A DNA stretch of 64,000 nucleotides from Artocarpus heterophyllus (Eukaryota; Streptophyta; Magnoliopsida; Rosales; Moraceae): positions 20,547,110 through 20,611,109 of the forward strand of contig CM046347.1 in assembly GCA_025403435.1 (NCBI GenBank), given 5' to 3'. Each line of letters begins with the position of its first letter. Within the stretch, counting starts at the first letter, position 1. Below the pieces are notes generated by a model. The model was not told where the DNA came from, did not search any database, and saw only the letters and a list, made by a program, of their open reading frames with translations. A program made the position numbers and the translations under genes. Shown piece by piece: positions 48,643 through 60,920 of the stretch.

Positions 48643-49364
48643 TGTTGATGCTTGAGGCCAACACGACATTGCGTATGGGGGCGTACGATGGTTGGGTTCT
48701 TTTTTTTGCCCGGCTCTGCTTAGTCTGGTTGGATCTACAAGAGGAGGGAAGGCCTTGGATTCAGGGGACACTAGTTTGGTGTCTGCCAAGGGCACACCGA
48801 TGCTCAAGTCGGTGTTTTGATGGGGAAGAGTAAAGGAAAAGGTAGAGTAGGCAAGGGAAGAATACCTGTACCTTTGTGGGGGAGTTGATGATCCTATTTA
48901 TAGAGTTTAGCTTGGATCTGGGTATAGAATAGGTTTGGCCCATGACTTGGGTGTCCAGCGACAAGTGTCACGATCTCCAGAAAAGGACGATTGCCCAATG
49001 GAGAGCTGAGATGGTGCCACGTGGTGGTCTTTGGGTATGATCCACTACTGTATGATCTGGTCGGGATTTGACCATCTTGCTAATCGAGGTTGTCCTTCAT
49101 GGTTGCTTTGGCAAAGTCGAATTGACCTGGTCTAACAAATCCTGATCCTAGTCAGACGGGTATTAGTTGGATGGATCTTGGTCAGACAAATCCTGTTCGG
49201 ACGGATCCTGGTCAGACAAATCCTGGTCTTGGTTAGACTGATCCTAGTCAGATGGATCTTGGTCCTTCTTAGATAAGTCTTTTCGACCACCTGGTTGGGT
49301 GCTTAGTTTAAAGAGGATATAGATTTTAGACAGTTTTCTCATCATGAAGATTTCCTTCTCAACA
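48643..49364 (-). repeat. 5' LTR of the minus-strand element
   Basis: Direct-repeat partner of 46772-47498, with the same TATA box and the same short GGTCAGAC-type minisatellite (about 49130-49265). Confidence 0.75.
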
Positions 49365-49369
49365 ATATA

Positions 49370-51470
49370 CAAGTTTAATATCACACCCACAGGTGCTACA
49401 CAAACATGAGCCCTTTTTAGGACCCACATTCGCCAATATCGCGTCGTGTACGCCACTTACTTAAGCATTACACTTGTAACTCACATGGTTAGCATATCGC
49501 ACTATTGCCTAGCTAGACACATAGGGATGCTACAGAAATTACACGAAAATTACAAAATGTTGCACAATTATCCGAAACTGATACATTGTCGTTTCTATAC
49601 GAGGTAGAGGACTTTCTTAATCTAAACATTTAATTTTAATTAAAGAACTAATTATACTAACACCCCTTGACCTATGTGACTGCTTGACATTTTATGCTAC
49701 ACTTCTCATTGTCAATATGTGACAACCTAAGCCTCAATATTTTAATTGGTTGGCCCATCCCGTAGCACCCACGTTAGGCTGCTGGACTAACCTTGCAAAT
49801 ATACATATATATATATATATGTGTGTGTGTGTATTGTATCATATACAGTAAATATACATTGGGTTGGTTTGGTTTCTATTGGATTTTTGAAGTTAAAATA
49901 CAAACCCAATCCAATCAAACTGAATGAGTAAAGATACTATCCAAATCCATTGATATTCATTTTTTTTAATGGATATATAGGATTGAATTAGATCGGTTGG
50001 ATCAATTGAATGATTGCATGTTGTTTTTCCCGGCCATAAGTGCACTTGCATCCTAAAACATAGTTCATTTCGTTTGACTTATCCCATGCAGATCAAATTT
50101 GGTCTTAATGCAAGATCGTCGTTTACTACTAGAGTCCTTAATTATTTTTTGAAAGTTTTAGGTGCATGCTTTTCTGCCATTCCCTAATTTGTATGCACCA
50201 TGTATTAGGAACTTAGCACAATTAATGTAACCTCAAAGGATTCCCCTTTGGATGAAGCATTGAAATGTAGTTTTAAATATATAAACACCGACACACGTCG
50301 TGGCACACTTAGAAGAGAAACTAAAATGTCAAGAAAATAATGGAAGCTTACACAATTTTCTAACGGAGGAAAGCGAAAAGTAAAGATGCCACAGATTGGG
50401 TATGGGCCCTGAAGTATATATTAGTATCTTCCAAATGTTATCAATGCATGAAAACCATACGCATGGCTAGTTGACAAGCATCTATATCAAATGTTTCAAA
50501 GTTTACCAAACAGCTAGCGAGAGTTTTATGATCTTACCTGCCACAAAAACTCCTTCAATGAAATTCCAATGAGCTCCTATATATATATATATACACACAC
50601 ATATATACATATATATTCACTTATTTTCTTCAACATCATGCAGATTGAAAAGATGATAAAATCTGATTCTTTCACATATCCTCACCTACCATATTACATG
50701 TTACTCTGGCTAGCTGGCTTGATCAACGAGTGTCTCGGAAAATAACACAGTAATTATTAATTTAATTTATTTTTTAAAAAATTTTTTGTGGGCCGGTGAA
50801 AAAGACTGCTGAGATCTCAAAACCCTTAGGGCATGCATTAAATGAGCCACTGACATTTTCTTTTTCGCTGCAAACTCAATGAATTGTATTACTTGTATTT
50901 GTTATTAGCGTCAGACGCTACCAAAAAAAAAAAAAAAAACCAGACTTTAAATTACGCAAAACCTGTAATAACAACAAATGTTGTGCATATTTACGCGGTT
51001 TTTAATAACGGATGTTCTTATAATTAAAAATCTCGTCACTAAAAATATTAGTTATAATAAAAATTTAATTTAAAGTTATGATTACAAATACATTAATCTT
51101 AATAAAATATTATGACTAAAAATTTTGTTAAAATTTATTATAATTAAAAATCCAATTTTTTATAACCAGAGAAATATCTAAAAGTGTACATATATGGTTC
51201 GTCCCCAGATTCAATAAAGGCTTAATAAACGAATGGTTAATGCAATCTTTGTGATCATTTACTTAGCTTAATTAGTTTTTCTTTTTATTTCAACGGCTGT
51301 GATAATTTTGATTCTGGTGATCTGGCCATGACATGCGCAATTCTCTCAGAAACTACTAATTAACGGGGGAAAAAAAAAACTCTTTCAACAGGTCCCCGGC
51401 CAGACCTTAATGTGTGCTAATGTTGTTGGCCCTATGGAGATGGAGATAACACAGAAGGCAAAATCAAGAT
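49370..51470. other. Intergenic DNA
   Basis: AT-rich, with AT/GT and AT/AC dinucleotide runs (about 49803-49835 and 50577-50620). A near-perfect palindrome TAGCGTCAGACGCTA lies at about 50906-50920. No gene recognised. Confidence 0.45.
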
Positions 51471-51474
51471 TTAA

Positions 51475-51652
51475 TAGGGTGTTTGAAAGGATGGTAAAAA
51501 CCAATAATAGGAACCACTTTTATTGTAACATGTAAGAATTTTATACTATAATATATTTTTTTATTATTATTATAACATATAAAAACTTTACATTATTTAT
51601 AATTAAGATTATAATAAGAACAAAATAGTTCCTATCATTACCAAACACCTCC
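51475..51652. mobile_element. MITE-like element, family A
   Basis: It opens TAGGGTGTTTGAAAGGATGG and closes ATTACCAAACACCTCC as imperfect inverted repeats. TTAA flanks both ends (51471-51474 and 51653-51656). The core resembles the 43757 copy but is more AT-rich. It is non-coding. Confidence 0.6.
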
Positions 51653-51656
51653 TTAA

Positions 51657-52893
51657 AGTCGTAAGGAAAGTGGTTGTAAATTGGTAATGACATTCGACTC
51701 GTGGCAAAGTGTTTTTTTTTTAAATATATTACTTTGAAAAGTCAATCAATCAGAAGATATGGGTGATCTAACTCGTGATTGGTCCTCTCTATTCATCTTA
51801 AGGACTAAAATAATGAGTTTATTGTTCATAATTTCGCCTTCAGAAGCCTAGTTGATTAGAAAAAAAAATCATTTTTATTCTCATAAATTATTACTTATTA
51901 TTCATAAAAATTTTAAGCTTAATATGTAATGTATTTTTTAAATCCTCTTGTTTTATTGGCATCGTATTATAATGTATAAGCTAAACAGAATTGTTTTGAA
52001 AAAAAAAAAGTTTAGTTGATCTCGGGCATGAAAATATGCACGTTTATCAACGATTTTTTTTTTTTTTTAAAAGTGAGGAGACAAATCACAAGACATGCAG
52101 AGTCTTTCGTTTGCCCTATTTTCCCAAGGGGCAAAAGGAAAAAGAAAAGACGAGCCAAGTAATGGCGGTCACCAACATTACGACCTAACCCAATTTTCGT
52201 TGCTACCGATTCAAACGAAAAAACAGTGAGAGCATGAAGAGGGCATGTGCAATAATACAATCAAAACAAAAATGAAAACTCAAGTTGAGTGTGAAAGATA
52301 TGAAAACCGATCCTTTTCAACCTCAAAATAAATGTTTTAATAGTTTTTATTTCTTGAGTTGATTAAAAAATTTTAATGCTAATATTTGCTATTTGTAGGT
52401 ATCTTTCCCTTAAAATTCGCTATATATATATATATATATATATATACTGAGTTAGTGGAAGTCGCGGCTTTCACGCCATAGGAATGAATAGAAGTGTTCA
52501 TGATCTCTATCATGTGCATGCAACTTTTATTGTTTGAATAAAGTGGTCGTTATTTAGCTTTCTTTACCAACTAGAAGAAATGAAAATTAAAAAAATAATG
52601 ATAAATTGAAAAATATTAATAATTGAATTGACATTAATTAATGCAAGCGATGTGACCCCCCTTGGTCAAGTCCCTTCACAACCCATTTAATGTGTCCTAT
52701 AATTGCATCCTCTGCGCATCCCTTCGTCTTCATCCCTCTCTCCCTTTCCCTCTCACATTTACTCCTTCTTCTTCTTCTCTCCCACCCTATTCCTTAAAAC
52801 TCGCAACTTTCTCTTCTTTTTACCGTAATAGCAACATAGCATCTTCTCTAAGACATCAAAGACAAACACACAAAAAAAGGAAAAAAAAAAAAC
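51657..52893 (+). other. Intergenic DNA and upstream region of the GPAT gene
   Basis: The first part is AT-rich, with an AT run at about 52415-52446. From about 52700 the sequence turns CT-rich (CTCTCTCCCTTTCCC, CTTCTTCTTCTTCTC) as in a plant 5' UTR, ending in an A-run just before the ATG. No clear TATA box was chosen. Confidence 0.45.
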
Positions 52894-55237
52894 ATGTTCT
52901 TTCCTGTGGTACATCTGAAGCTGGCAGACTTGGTTTTGTACCAGCTGTTGGCGAATTCATGCTACAGAGCGGCGAGGAAGATGCGAAACTACGGTTTCCT
53001 CTTTGGAAACAACTCTTCTCTTAGGTCTCAACAACAGCCTCCTTTGTTCCCAACAATATCAAAGTTTGTTCTCGAGGAAGGCAATAGTACTAGAGAATCC
53101 AAAACTACTCTTGTTTCGGACTTCCATGGAGTTCTTCTCAGGTCCCACTCTTTCTTCCCTTACTTCATGCTCGTTGCCTTCGAAGGCGGTGGGATTTTCA
53201 GAGCCTTTCTCTTGCTTTTCTCATGCTCTTTCTTGTGGCTTTTGCACTATGAAATGAAGCTCAAAGTCATGATCTTCATATCCTTTTGTGGTCTCAAAAT
53301 TAAGGACATGGACAAGGTTAGTAGAGCTGTTTTGCCCAAGTTTTACTTGGAGAATCTTAATCTTCTTGCCTATGAGGTCTTCTCTTCGGCAGGCTCTAGG
53401 ATTGTCTTCACAAGTCTCCCTAGGGTCATGGTTGAAGGCTTTCTCATGGACTACTTGAGCGTTGATAAAGTTTTTGGGACTGAGTTGCGAACTTGTGGTA
53501 AATTCTTCACTGGTTTTGTATCCGAGTCTGGTTTACTTGTTAAGCACAAAGCTTTGAAGGAACATTTTGGTGATAAGAAGCCTGATATTGGGCTTGGAAC
53601 TTCCAGCTCTCATGACCAACTTCTTCTCTCCCTTTGCAAGGTAAACCACTATATTCTTTTTTTTTTTTTATTTACTAATGAAAATTATACCATGCACATT
53701 TATTTTCTCGGATTGTATTTATTTATGTCGAAAGTTAGGCAAAGAGCTAGAGGAAAATAATATACTACATAGGACTATTTTTTTTTTTAAATATATTACA
53801 TAGGACAATATTTTTTTTATCTCATATATATGCACTGCATATATGTCTGCATAATTTGTGCTTGATTTACTTTGATAACTTTTTCACCGAACTTTATAAA
53901 TATTAGCTAGTGCCTTGTCAACGTTTTCATGATTAAATTTAGACTACTTGTAGAGGGTGTGCTTTACTTGCAAGACCATTTTTTTTTTCTCCAAGTAAAG
54001 AAATGAAAGAATGATTTTACTTAAAAGCAAACAAGATTTTGCAGCGATTCACTTTCCTTAAGGGTAAGCTTTCTTGCGAACTTAATGATCATCAATACAC
54101 TAGATTAATTGTACTCTTCAACAAATTCCAAGGTAAACCTAACAACCCCATATTAATTTATAGCTTATATAATATAATATTGATTATTTGGAAACCGAAT
54201 ATATTGAGCAAAGCGTGTGTCCAATACAAACGTACGTAAGTAGAAATTGCAATTTAATTCTAATTCTTTTTTTTTTTAAATAAACAAAAACTTTATTAAA
54301 GAAACGGCAGACATTTTCTAATTCTGCACATGATGTTTGATTGTGACAGGAAGGTTACATGGTGAACGTGAAAGATCAAGACAAAAGCTCGTTAATAATG
54401 CCAAGGGAAAAGTACCCCAAACCCCTAATATTTCACGACGGAAGGCTTGCATTTTTGCCCACCCCATCGTCGACTCTGGCAATGCTTTTATGGCTTCCTA
54501 TTGGAATAATTCTCGCCATCTTCCGCATCTCAGTGGGCTTCCTCCCTTTTCACATCGGCCCTCCATTGGGAATATTCGCCGGTGTCGACATAACGGTGAA
54601 AGGGCCCACCAAGTACACTTCGGACGGCCAACAGAAGGGAATTCTCTACGTGTGCAACCACAGAACGCTCGCGGACCCTATTTTCCTAAGCATATCATTG
54701 GCGAAGCCCGTCACAGCAGTCACCTACAGCCTCAGCCAGATGTCGGAGTTCATAGCAACAATTAGGACAGTGAGATTGACGAGAAACAGGGAACAAGATG
54801 GGTCAACCATGAAGAGATTGCTTAGTGAAGGCGATTTAGTTGTTTGCCCCGAAGGAACTACGTGTAGAGAGCCTTATTTGTTGAGGTTTAGCTCATTGTT
54901 TGCGGAGATAAGTGACAACATTGTCCCCGTGGCTGTCCTCACAAGTGTGACCATGTTTTATGGGACCACGGCGAGTGGGCTAAAATGGTTGGACCCATTT
55001 TTCTTCTTCATGAACCCTAGGCCTGGATATTCCCTTCATTTTCTCGGCAAAGTTCCTAAAGAAATGACTTGTGGGGGTGGAAAATCAAGCCATGAAGTGG
55101 CTAATTACATACAGAAACAACTGGCGGATACTTTGGGATTTGAGTGCACAACTCTCACGAGGAGGGACAAGTATTTGATGTTAGCCGGGAATGAAGGAAT
55201 AGTCGGTGATAACAAGAGAAAGAAACCCTATTTTTAG
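52894..55237 (+). CDS. GPAT1: Glycerol-3-phosphate acyltransferase, GPAT1-like
   Basis: Two exons, 52894-53640 and 54350-55237 (GT-AG intron of 709 bases), give 544 residues, close to Arabidopsis GPAT1. The N-terminus has LYQLLANSCYRAARKMR and a HAD-phosphatase-like half. Its motif I reads D76-F-H78-G: the second Asp of DxDx is His, so phosphatase activity is not expected and the product should be lysophosphatidic acid rather than monoacylglycerol. A hydrophobic segment spans about 91-118 and another about 292-315. The acyltransferase half is intact: NHRTLADP (H353, D358) and VCPEGTTCREPYLLRF (E417, G418). The enzyme moves an acyl group from acyl-CoA to glycerol-3-phosphate at a membrane. In Arabidopsis GPAT1 acts in tapetum and pollen development; the same role here is inferred. 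The ATG follows an A-run and matches the family start. Confidence 0.95.
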
Positions 55238-55588
55238 ATTAATCTAAAAAAGAATAGAAAGTGAAGAATTGTCCCCTTCCTTGTCCAATTATATAACATA
55301 TAATATATATGTGTAAGGTAATTTTCTTCGTCACCACTGTGTATTCTTTGTCCCTCCCGCCGCTCGCCCCCCACCCCACCGCCTCCCCCCTAAAAGTACC
55401 ATATATTGTCTTTAATTTTTTCCGTTACTTATAAACGTTGTGAACTGAAGTGTCGAGCCCTAGTTTCTTTGATGTATGGAATTTGTTCGTACGTGACACG
55501 ACTTGTAAGTGGTACATGTATCATATGAGTGCTTATTAATGTATTTCAAATGTACTCTACGTTGTTCTTGATGTTGGTCATCTGCATG

Positions 55589-55624
<36 letters not shown>

Positions 55625-56826
55625 GTTATTCAATATATATACATACATACGTTGTAATATTTACTGGTGAACATCTGCAACGAAGATAAGTTTTAGGCTA
55701 CCGACGACTCAAGAATAATTGAGGCCTCGTTTATTTGAGTTAAGAATCCTATGCTCGTGATACACGTAACTTTGTTCATACTTTAAGGACAACTCGTTCA
55801 AAAGCCAAAAGATGTTTAAGGACATGGTTTTAAAGGTGTTAGCTAGTGAAAAGTATTTTCATTGTCAAAAGTAAAATCCGCGACCATAATATATAGCCGT
55901 CCATATATTATCTTCTTGTAAAGGGAGAAGTACATGGTGTAGATATGAATGATGAGCCAAAAGGAAGATCTATAGTGTCTCTCTTAATACTGTCAGATTT
56001 CTGTTCACGGCCGTGATCACAGGCCAACTAGTAGTAGTAGTAGTGTGTAGATTATTTAGTAGGTCACGCGCTGCAATTTGGGTTGCGTGGAAAGTTGAGT
56101 TTGTAGATAATTTCAGTAGGACTCAGAAGCTGAGTTTGTAGATAATTTAAGTAGGACTCAGAAGTATATACAGGAAGGTTGACAACTCATCAGTTTTCGC
56201 ATATTATTTTAATAAAATATTAAATGGCCATGCAGAGATATGTCTGCATTAATTTGTGGTTGAGAAGTTAGATCTTTTATTTTTCTGTCCATATATATAT
56301 GTATATATATATATATTTGGTGTCAGAAGTTTTGATTGTCCAAGCGTTATCAGCAGTAACCATGATCCAATATTCGTATACACTAGGACACACATCACAC
56401 ACCAAATTCCCAAATCAATTTTATTGATAATTAAAGAGAGAATTACAAAGAGTAAGAAACTAAGTAAGTTCATGATGACTAGTGGGAGAATGCTTACGAA
56501 AAGATGTATGGACTAAACCAAAAAAAAATCCTAAACAATTAACTAAATGAAAAAGAAAGGATAAATTTCACATATTCTTTCTAAACTATGTCATTTATGT
56601 CAATATGGTCTTTGAACTTCAAAATATACTTGTTGTCTCTCAATCTATAACTGTCTGCAACTTTACCCCCTTGTTAGATTCCATCTATTTTTTAGATGAA
56701 AAAGCTAAATTGTCCAATTTTTTTAAGAGTTACGTACAATAATTTGGTTTTCATTTATGAACTATTCGGTTCCAAAATATTAGTTAGATGCCAAAACTCA
56801 TATATCTTAGCTTCTAGAGCTGGTTA
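55238..56826. other. 3' flank of the GPAT gene and intergenic DNA
   Basis: It contains an AT run (about 55589-55621), an AGT run (about 56028-56043), a 40-bp tandem duplication (CTGAGTTTGTAGATAATTT...GGACTCAGAAG, about 56092-56165) and a second AT run (about 56286-56316). No gene recognised. Confidence 0.5.
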
Positions 56827-59305
56827 TGTGATACCTATTATTTTCTTACAAGATAATATAGTAATTAAATTAATTATTAGTGTGCTAACTAAAATTTATT
56901 TCATCTAAAATCTATTTCATCCTATTTATTTCTACATATTTTAAAATTTTCTAATTTTTTTTATATCTATTTAATAAATTTACCGAAACGCTCTTGGAAC
57001 ATCAAATTAATTACTAAAATGCCATTTGACATTATATGAACTAAAGTCTCCGAAGGAGACATAATGCACTTAATGCTTCACCTACTTGTCTTCCACTTCC
57101 AATTATTTTTCTTCTTCAATTGGGCCCTCCAATAAAGAAAACCATGCATTCATTTTCTTTTTTCCGTGCAACACTTAATCTCTTCCTTCCTCCTTGAAAT
57201 GTCTTCTTCTCATTCTCTTCTTCTTCATCTTCTTCTTCTTTCTTTTGCTCTCTAAGCTTGAGAAACCCAACTCCATGTCGTTCAAAAGTCTCCATGCTAA
57301 AGTTGAATTTGAGCTTTAATCCCTTGAATTGATGACTTAAAGTTTTCAATGAGATTTTAAGGTAAGATTTTAGAAATTAATCTAGTTTTATCTACTATCT
57401 TTACTTTGAATTTGCTCATTTATTTTGCTACACAAATTAGATTTCATGGTTTTGAATCTGAAAGTTTGATATAAGCATGTTTTCACCCTTATTTGCAAGA
57501 AATGCTAGAGATATGGTTTGATGATAATTTTGGTATAAAATTCATGAGAATATGTTTATTGTGATTATATAATGCATGCTGTATATCTGGAATGGTTTTG
57601 AGATTTTGAATAAGGATAATATGTTTTGGGTTGAAGAAAAGCTTGACATTCCATAAACTTTGTAGTACCTCTATGGGCAGTGGCTATTTCTTAAAATTTT
57701 AGGATTAAATTAAAATGAATTTTATAAATTTGTTTGCATATTTAAAAAGTAGACATCCTAAACTTTCTAACGAGCCATCATAAGCCTAAATCAGAGTTGT
57801 ATTTTATTTTCTATGAATTTTTCAATTTTTGGATTGGAAACTAGTAAACCTGCCAGTTTGTCATGGTATACCAGTTACTAACCTGAACCAAGAACCCATC
57901 TTTGCTCACTACCTAATTCCTTAATGTCTTGCAACCTTTCTAATATTATCCTAAGTGATTGATGAATCTTATTAGGGACTAAAACATATAGATTACTTGT
58001 TTACATTTTATATTGTGTTAAGACAAAAATTGTTTACTGTGGTATTTAAAAGAGATTTGTATAAAAGCTTTAATGGCATACTAGTAAGATAGATTTACAC
58101 ATGATTTATTTATGAATGTAGTTGTATGTTGTGCTTTAGTTTTAATTTTCCTTATGTACGCCTTAGGATCAAGGAAGTATGAAACAAACGTTAATTGATT
58201 CTAGGATTAAAAGATTGTTGATAAGCTTGAAAGGTAGGGATTTTATTACTCATCTTTTGTGAGGTTTTTATGGAATTAAAATTGATTGTTTTACCGTAAG
58301 ATATATATATATTTATGTTGAACTGTTATTATATGAGTATCACATATGAAACTATGACATGGACTCGTTTTGTATTGTACGGCAAAGAACATAATGAATT
58401 GACGCATGTTATAAATTGAGAAGCATGGCTAAGAAAACTGACTATAAATAATAATTGAATATAGAGGAATGGTGAGATGTGAAGAGGGCAACAGTTACAT
58501 CATTGGGCACGAATACCCTAAAAGGTAAAATAGGAGGAAGGTGATAACGCTTCTTTGGGTCAAAAGTCCCAAAATACACTGTACAGGAATCGACTTGGTG
58601 AGGACTTGGGGCTTGATATCCCCTCACCAGAACACCCTTGGAATGTTTAGAGGGTGATAAAGCACGCCCATTTAGGTTTCGATGAGTTCAGTGATACTTT
58701 ATTGAACGTGGGTACCTAGGAATAATGATGAACTATAATATTTGTATATATGTATATGTATGGAACTCAGTAATGATTAACTATAGTATCCACATAATAT
58801 GATTATAATAAATCTCATAATCTGAATAATGATGAGTATTAACTAACTATGCAGGTTTTAATGTGGTAATGATAAAAACCTAAAGGTGAGTAATGGTTTT
58901 CTCTACTGAGCATATTGTCGCTTATTCCCTTATATTTTTATCTTTTCAGGACTCACTAAGTGTGATGTGGCTACGAGAAAAATAGTTGAGGAAGCTATGT
59001 AGATATATTATATTGGGATTGCTTCAATTGTTAAGAATGTTCTTCATGATAATGTAAGCATCAATTGTTACTTTCTGTGATTGTATTAAAATACGTTGAG
59101 GGTTAAAATAATGCTGACGACAGTTTATATTATTAAATTTAAGGTGCTATATTAAAGTATGGTTTAATTATTGTTTATATTTTTATTTTTGATTTGAGAG
59201 TTTTCATTTAAGCCCCGGGCAACTTTATTTTTAAGGTTTTACTTTTATTTCTTATTTTTATTTTAATTCATTAAAAACTGTTAACCCCCATATAGGAGCG
59301 TTATA
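56827..59305 (+). repeat. 5' LTR (2479 bp)
   Basis: TGTGATACC...GCGTTATA. It aligns over its whole length with the solo LTR at 11309-13783. The CA end has become TA. The CT-rich tract and the short frames inside have no recognisable product. Confidence 0.9.
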
Positions 59306-59312
59306 GAATTTT

Positions 59313-59324
59313 TAGTATCAGAAC
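59313..59324 (+). other. Primer-binding site, Met-tRNA type
   Basis: TAGTATCAGAAC, two changes from the canonical TGGTATCAGAGC, seven bases after the LTR. Confidence 0.75.
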
Positions 59325-60589
59325 CTAGGTTCGGTTAACTTAGGGAGTGTAGCACCACTTTAAAAAAAATTTGTTTTTGAGATGGTTTTGAAGCTAAATT
59401 TTCATTGTCATCATCAAAATGAACATTCAGATTGATTTATACAGTCCAGAAGGATGTAACATGGAAAGGCCCTAGAATGAAAATATTATCGGTTATGTAA
59501 GTACGATAATTATATAGAAGGAAAGTATTAATAGTTATGAGGGAATGATAATTATATGGAATGGATTTATAAGTAGAATGCTTATGAGAGATTCGTATAA
59601 TATTAGGATCTATAAGCATATCTAATTTGTATGAAACGATAAAAAATTCGTGTAGATATGAGGATTTAAGAGCCTTTTATCTTGTGAAAAACAATAAGAA
59701 ATATAAGGCTTGATTTATTGTTTTCAAAGTTTGGCATAGATGTGCCAAATTCTTTGTGATTGATTTAGACCTAAGGAATGTTATGTGTGGATTCGGTGGA
59801 GCACATAGGTGCCAATAACTTTTCTTGAAAGTTTTATTTACTTAAGGAATATGAGATAAGTTTCCATAATATTAAATTTTGAGTGAGATAAATGTTAGAC
59901 TTTTAGTCTGTTGAGACTGTGCAAAGGCAAGAATGCATGAATTTCAAGGTTGGAATATTTTGTTACGTACATTGTATTTAAGTGTATCAGTGAATCTTTA
60001 TGAATAGATGCAATGTGAAAATGACCAATAGGAGTTTCCTTAAGTAAATCATAATACTTAAGGCACCTATAATAATTTTAGATAATTACGATAAAAGGTT
60101 TAACTTCTAGATGTTTAGATGTGAATCTTTTGGTTACCTAAGGTTTTGTTATATGAGGAAATTAAATATTGTATAAGTAAAATTGTGGGGATTGTAGATG
60201 TTCCTAAGTAGTAACATCAAATGTCTTTGTTCATTGATATGGTCTATGTTGGAAGACATAAATCATATTGATTTCAAGGTTAATCACATTCTAAACCCTT
60301 GGTAGTAATGATGATGAATCCATTGATAGATATTGAGTATTAGGGATAACATATGGGTGTATGCATTGTTCAATAAGGTTTTGATTAAAACAAATTATTT
60401 GAGTTGCTAGAACATTATGTTGTTATGAAATGATTTTAAATACCATTCAGGAAGATCCCTGATTGTCGTTAAATTAGACTTGTTCATAATTAATTTTATC
60501 TTTAGTGGGCTTTGAATTGGGCTTAAGATCTGTACAAATTGGTTTTCAATTTTATGTTTGTTATTTAACTCATTTTAAATGTGTTAAGG
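59325..60589. other. Non-coding 5' interior of the large element
   Basis: No frame of note. It sits where gag would be expected, and I see no gag remnant. Confidence 0.55.
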
Positions 60590-60920
60590 CCCAAAACAAC
60601 CTGACCTATTTCAACTTAACATTTGGGCCTAGTCTAAATCATAAATTAGTTTGATTCACACTGTCTCTCCCACATGGCCTCTATACATGTCATCTATAAT
60701 GGTTTAATCATTGTTTACATATAGGTCTACTGTGTATATGAGCTTGTTTCTTCGAGCTTACTTTCTCTCTCTTAATTTGTTATTCTCTCTCTAAATCGCA
60801 AATCCTCTTCTTTCTCTCTAGAAATTCTTCTTTCTCTCTAAAAGAAGAAGGAATTCTAGGATTCTACAACTTACTATCTCAATTTTTCCTTTCTATTTAC
60901 TCTTTTTTTTTCATCTTATC
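60590..60920 (+). promoter_or_regulatory. Promoter/leader-like segment upstream of the virus-like ORF
   Basis: TAAGGCCCAAAAC and TTTGGGCCTAG (about 60584-60635) resemble plant GGCCCA-type elements. TATA-like words GTTTACATATAGG (about 60713-60725) and GTGTATATGAG (about 60732-60742) follow. Then comes a CT-rich stretch with CTTTCTCTCTCT repeated (60760-60840), like a 5' UTR, up to the ATG at 60921. Whether it drives transcription is unknown. Confidence 0.35.

Larger units (their letters stand above)
46772..49364 (-). mobile_element. Non-autonomous LTR retrotransposon with a satellite-like body (2593 bp)
   Basis: Two direct repeats of about 722-727 bp bracket a 1.14-kb interior. Read on the minus strand, each starts TGTTGAG (mutated to TATTGGG in the 3' copy) and ends CATCAACA. 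Each has a canonical CTATAAATAG TATA box (complements near 47018-47036 and 48895-48905). The 5' LTR is followed by TTTAGAGCTAGAAGGAGGGCC, placed like a primer-binding site, and GAGGGGCTAC precedes the 3' LTR like a polypurine tract. ATATA flanks both outer ends (46767-46771 and 49365-49369). The interior encodes no gag or pol and consists mainly of the 129-bp tandem array. Orientation rests on the TATA box and the TG/CA ends. Confidence 0.75.
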
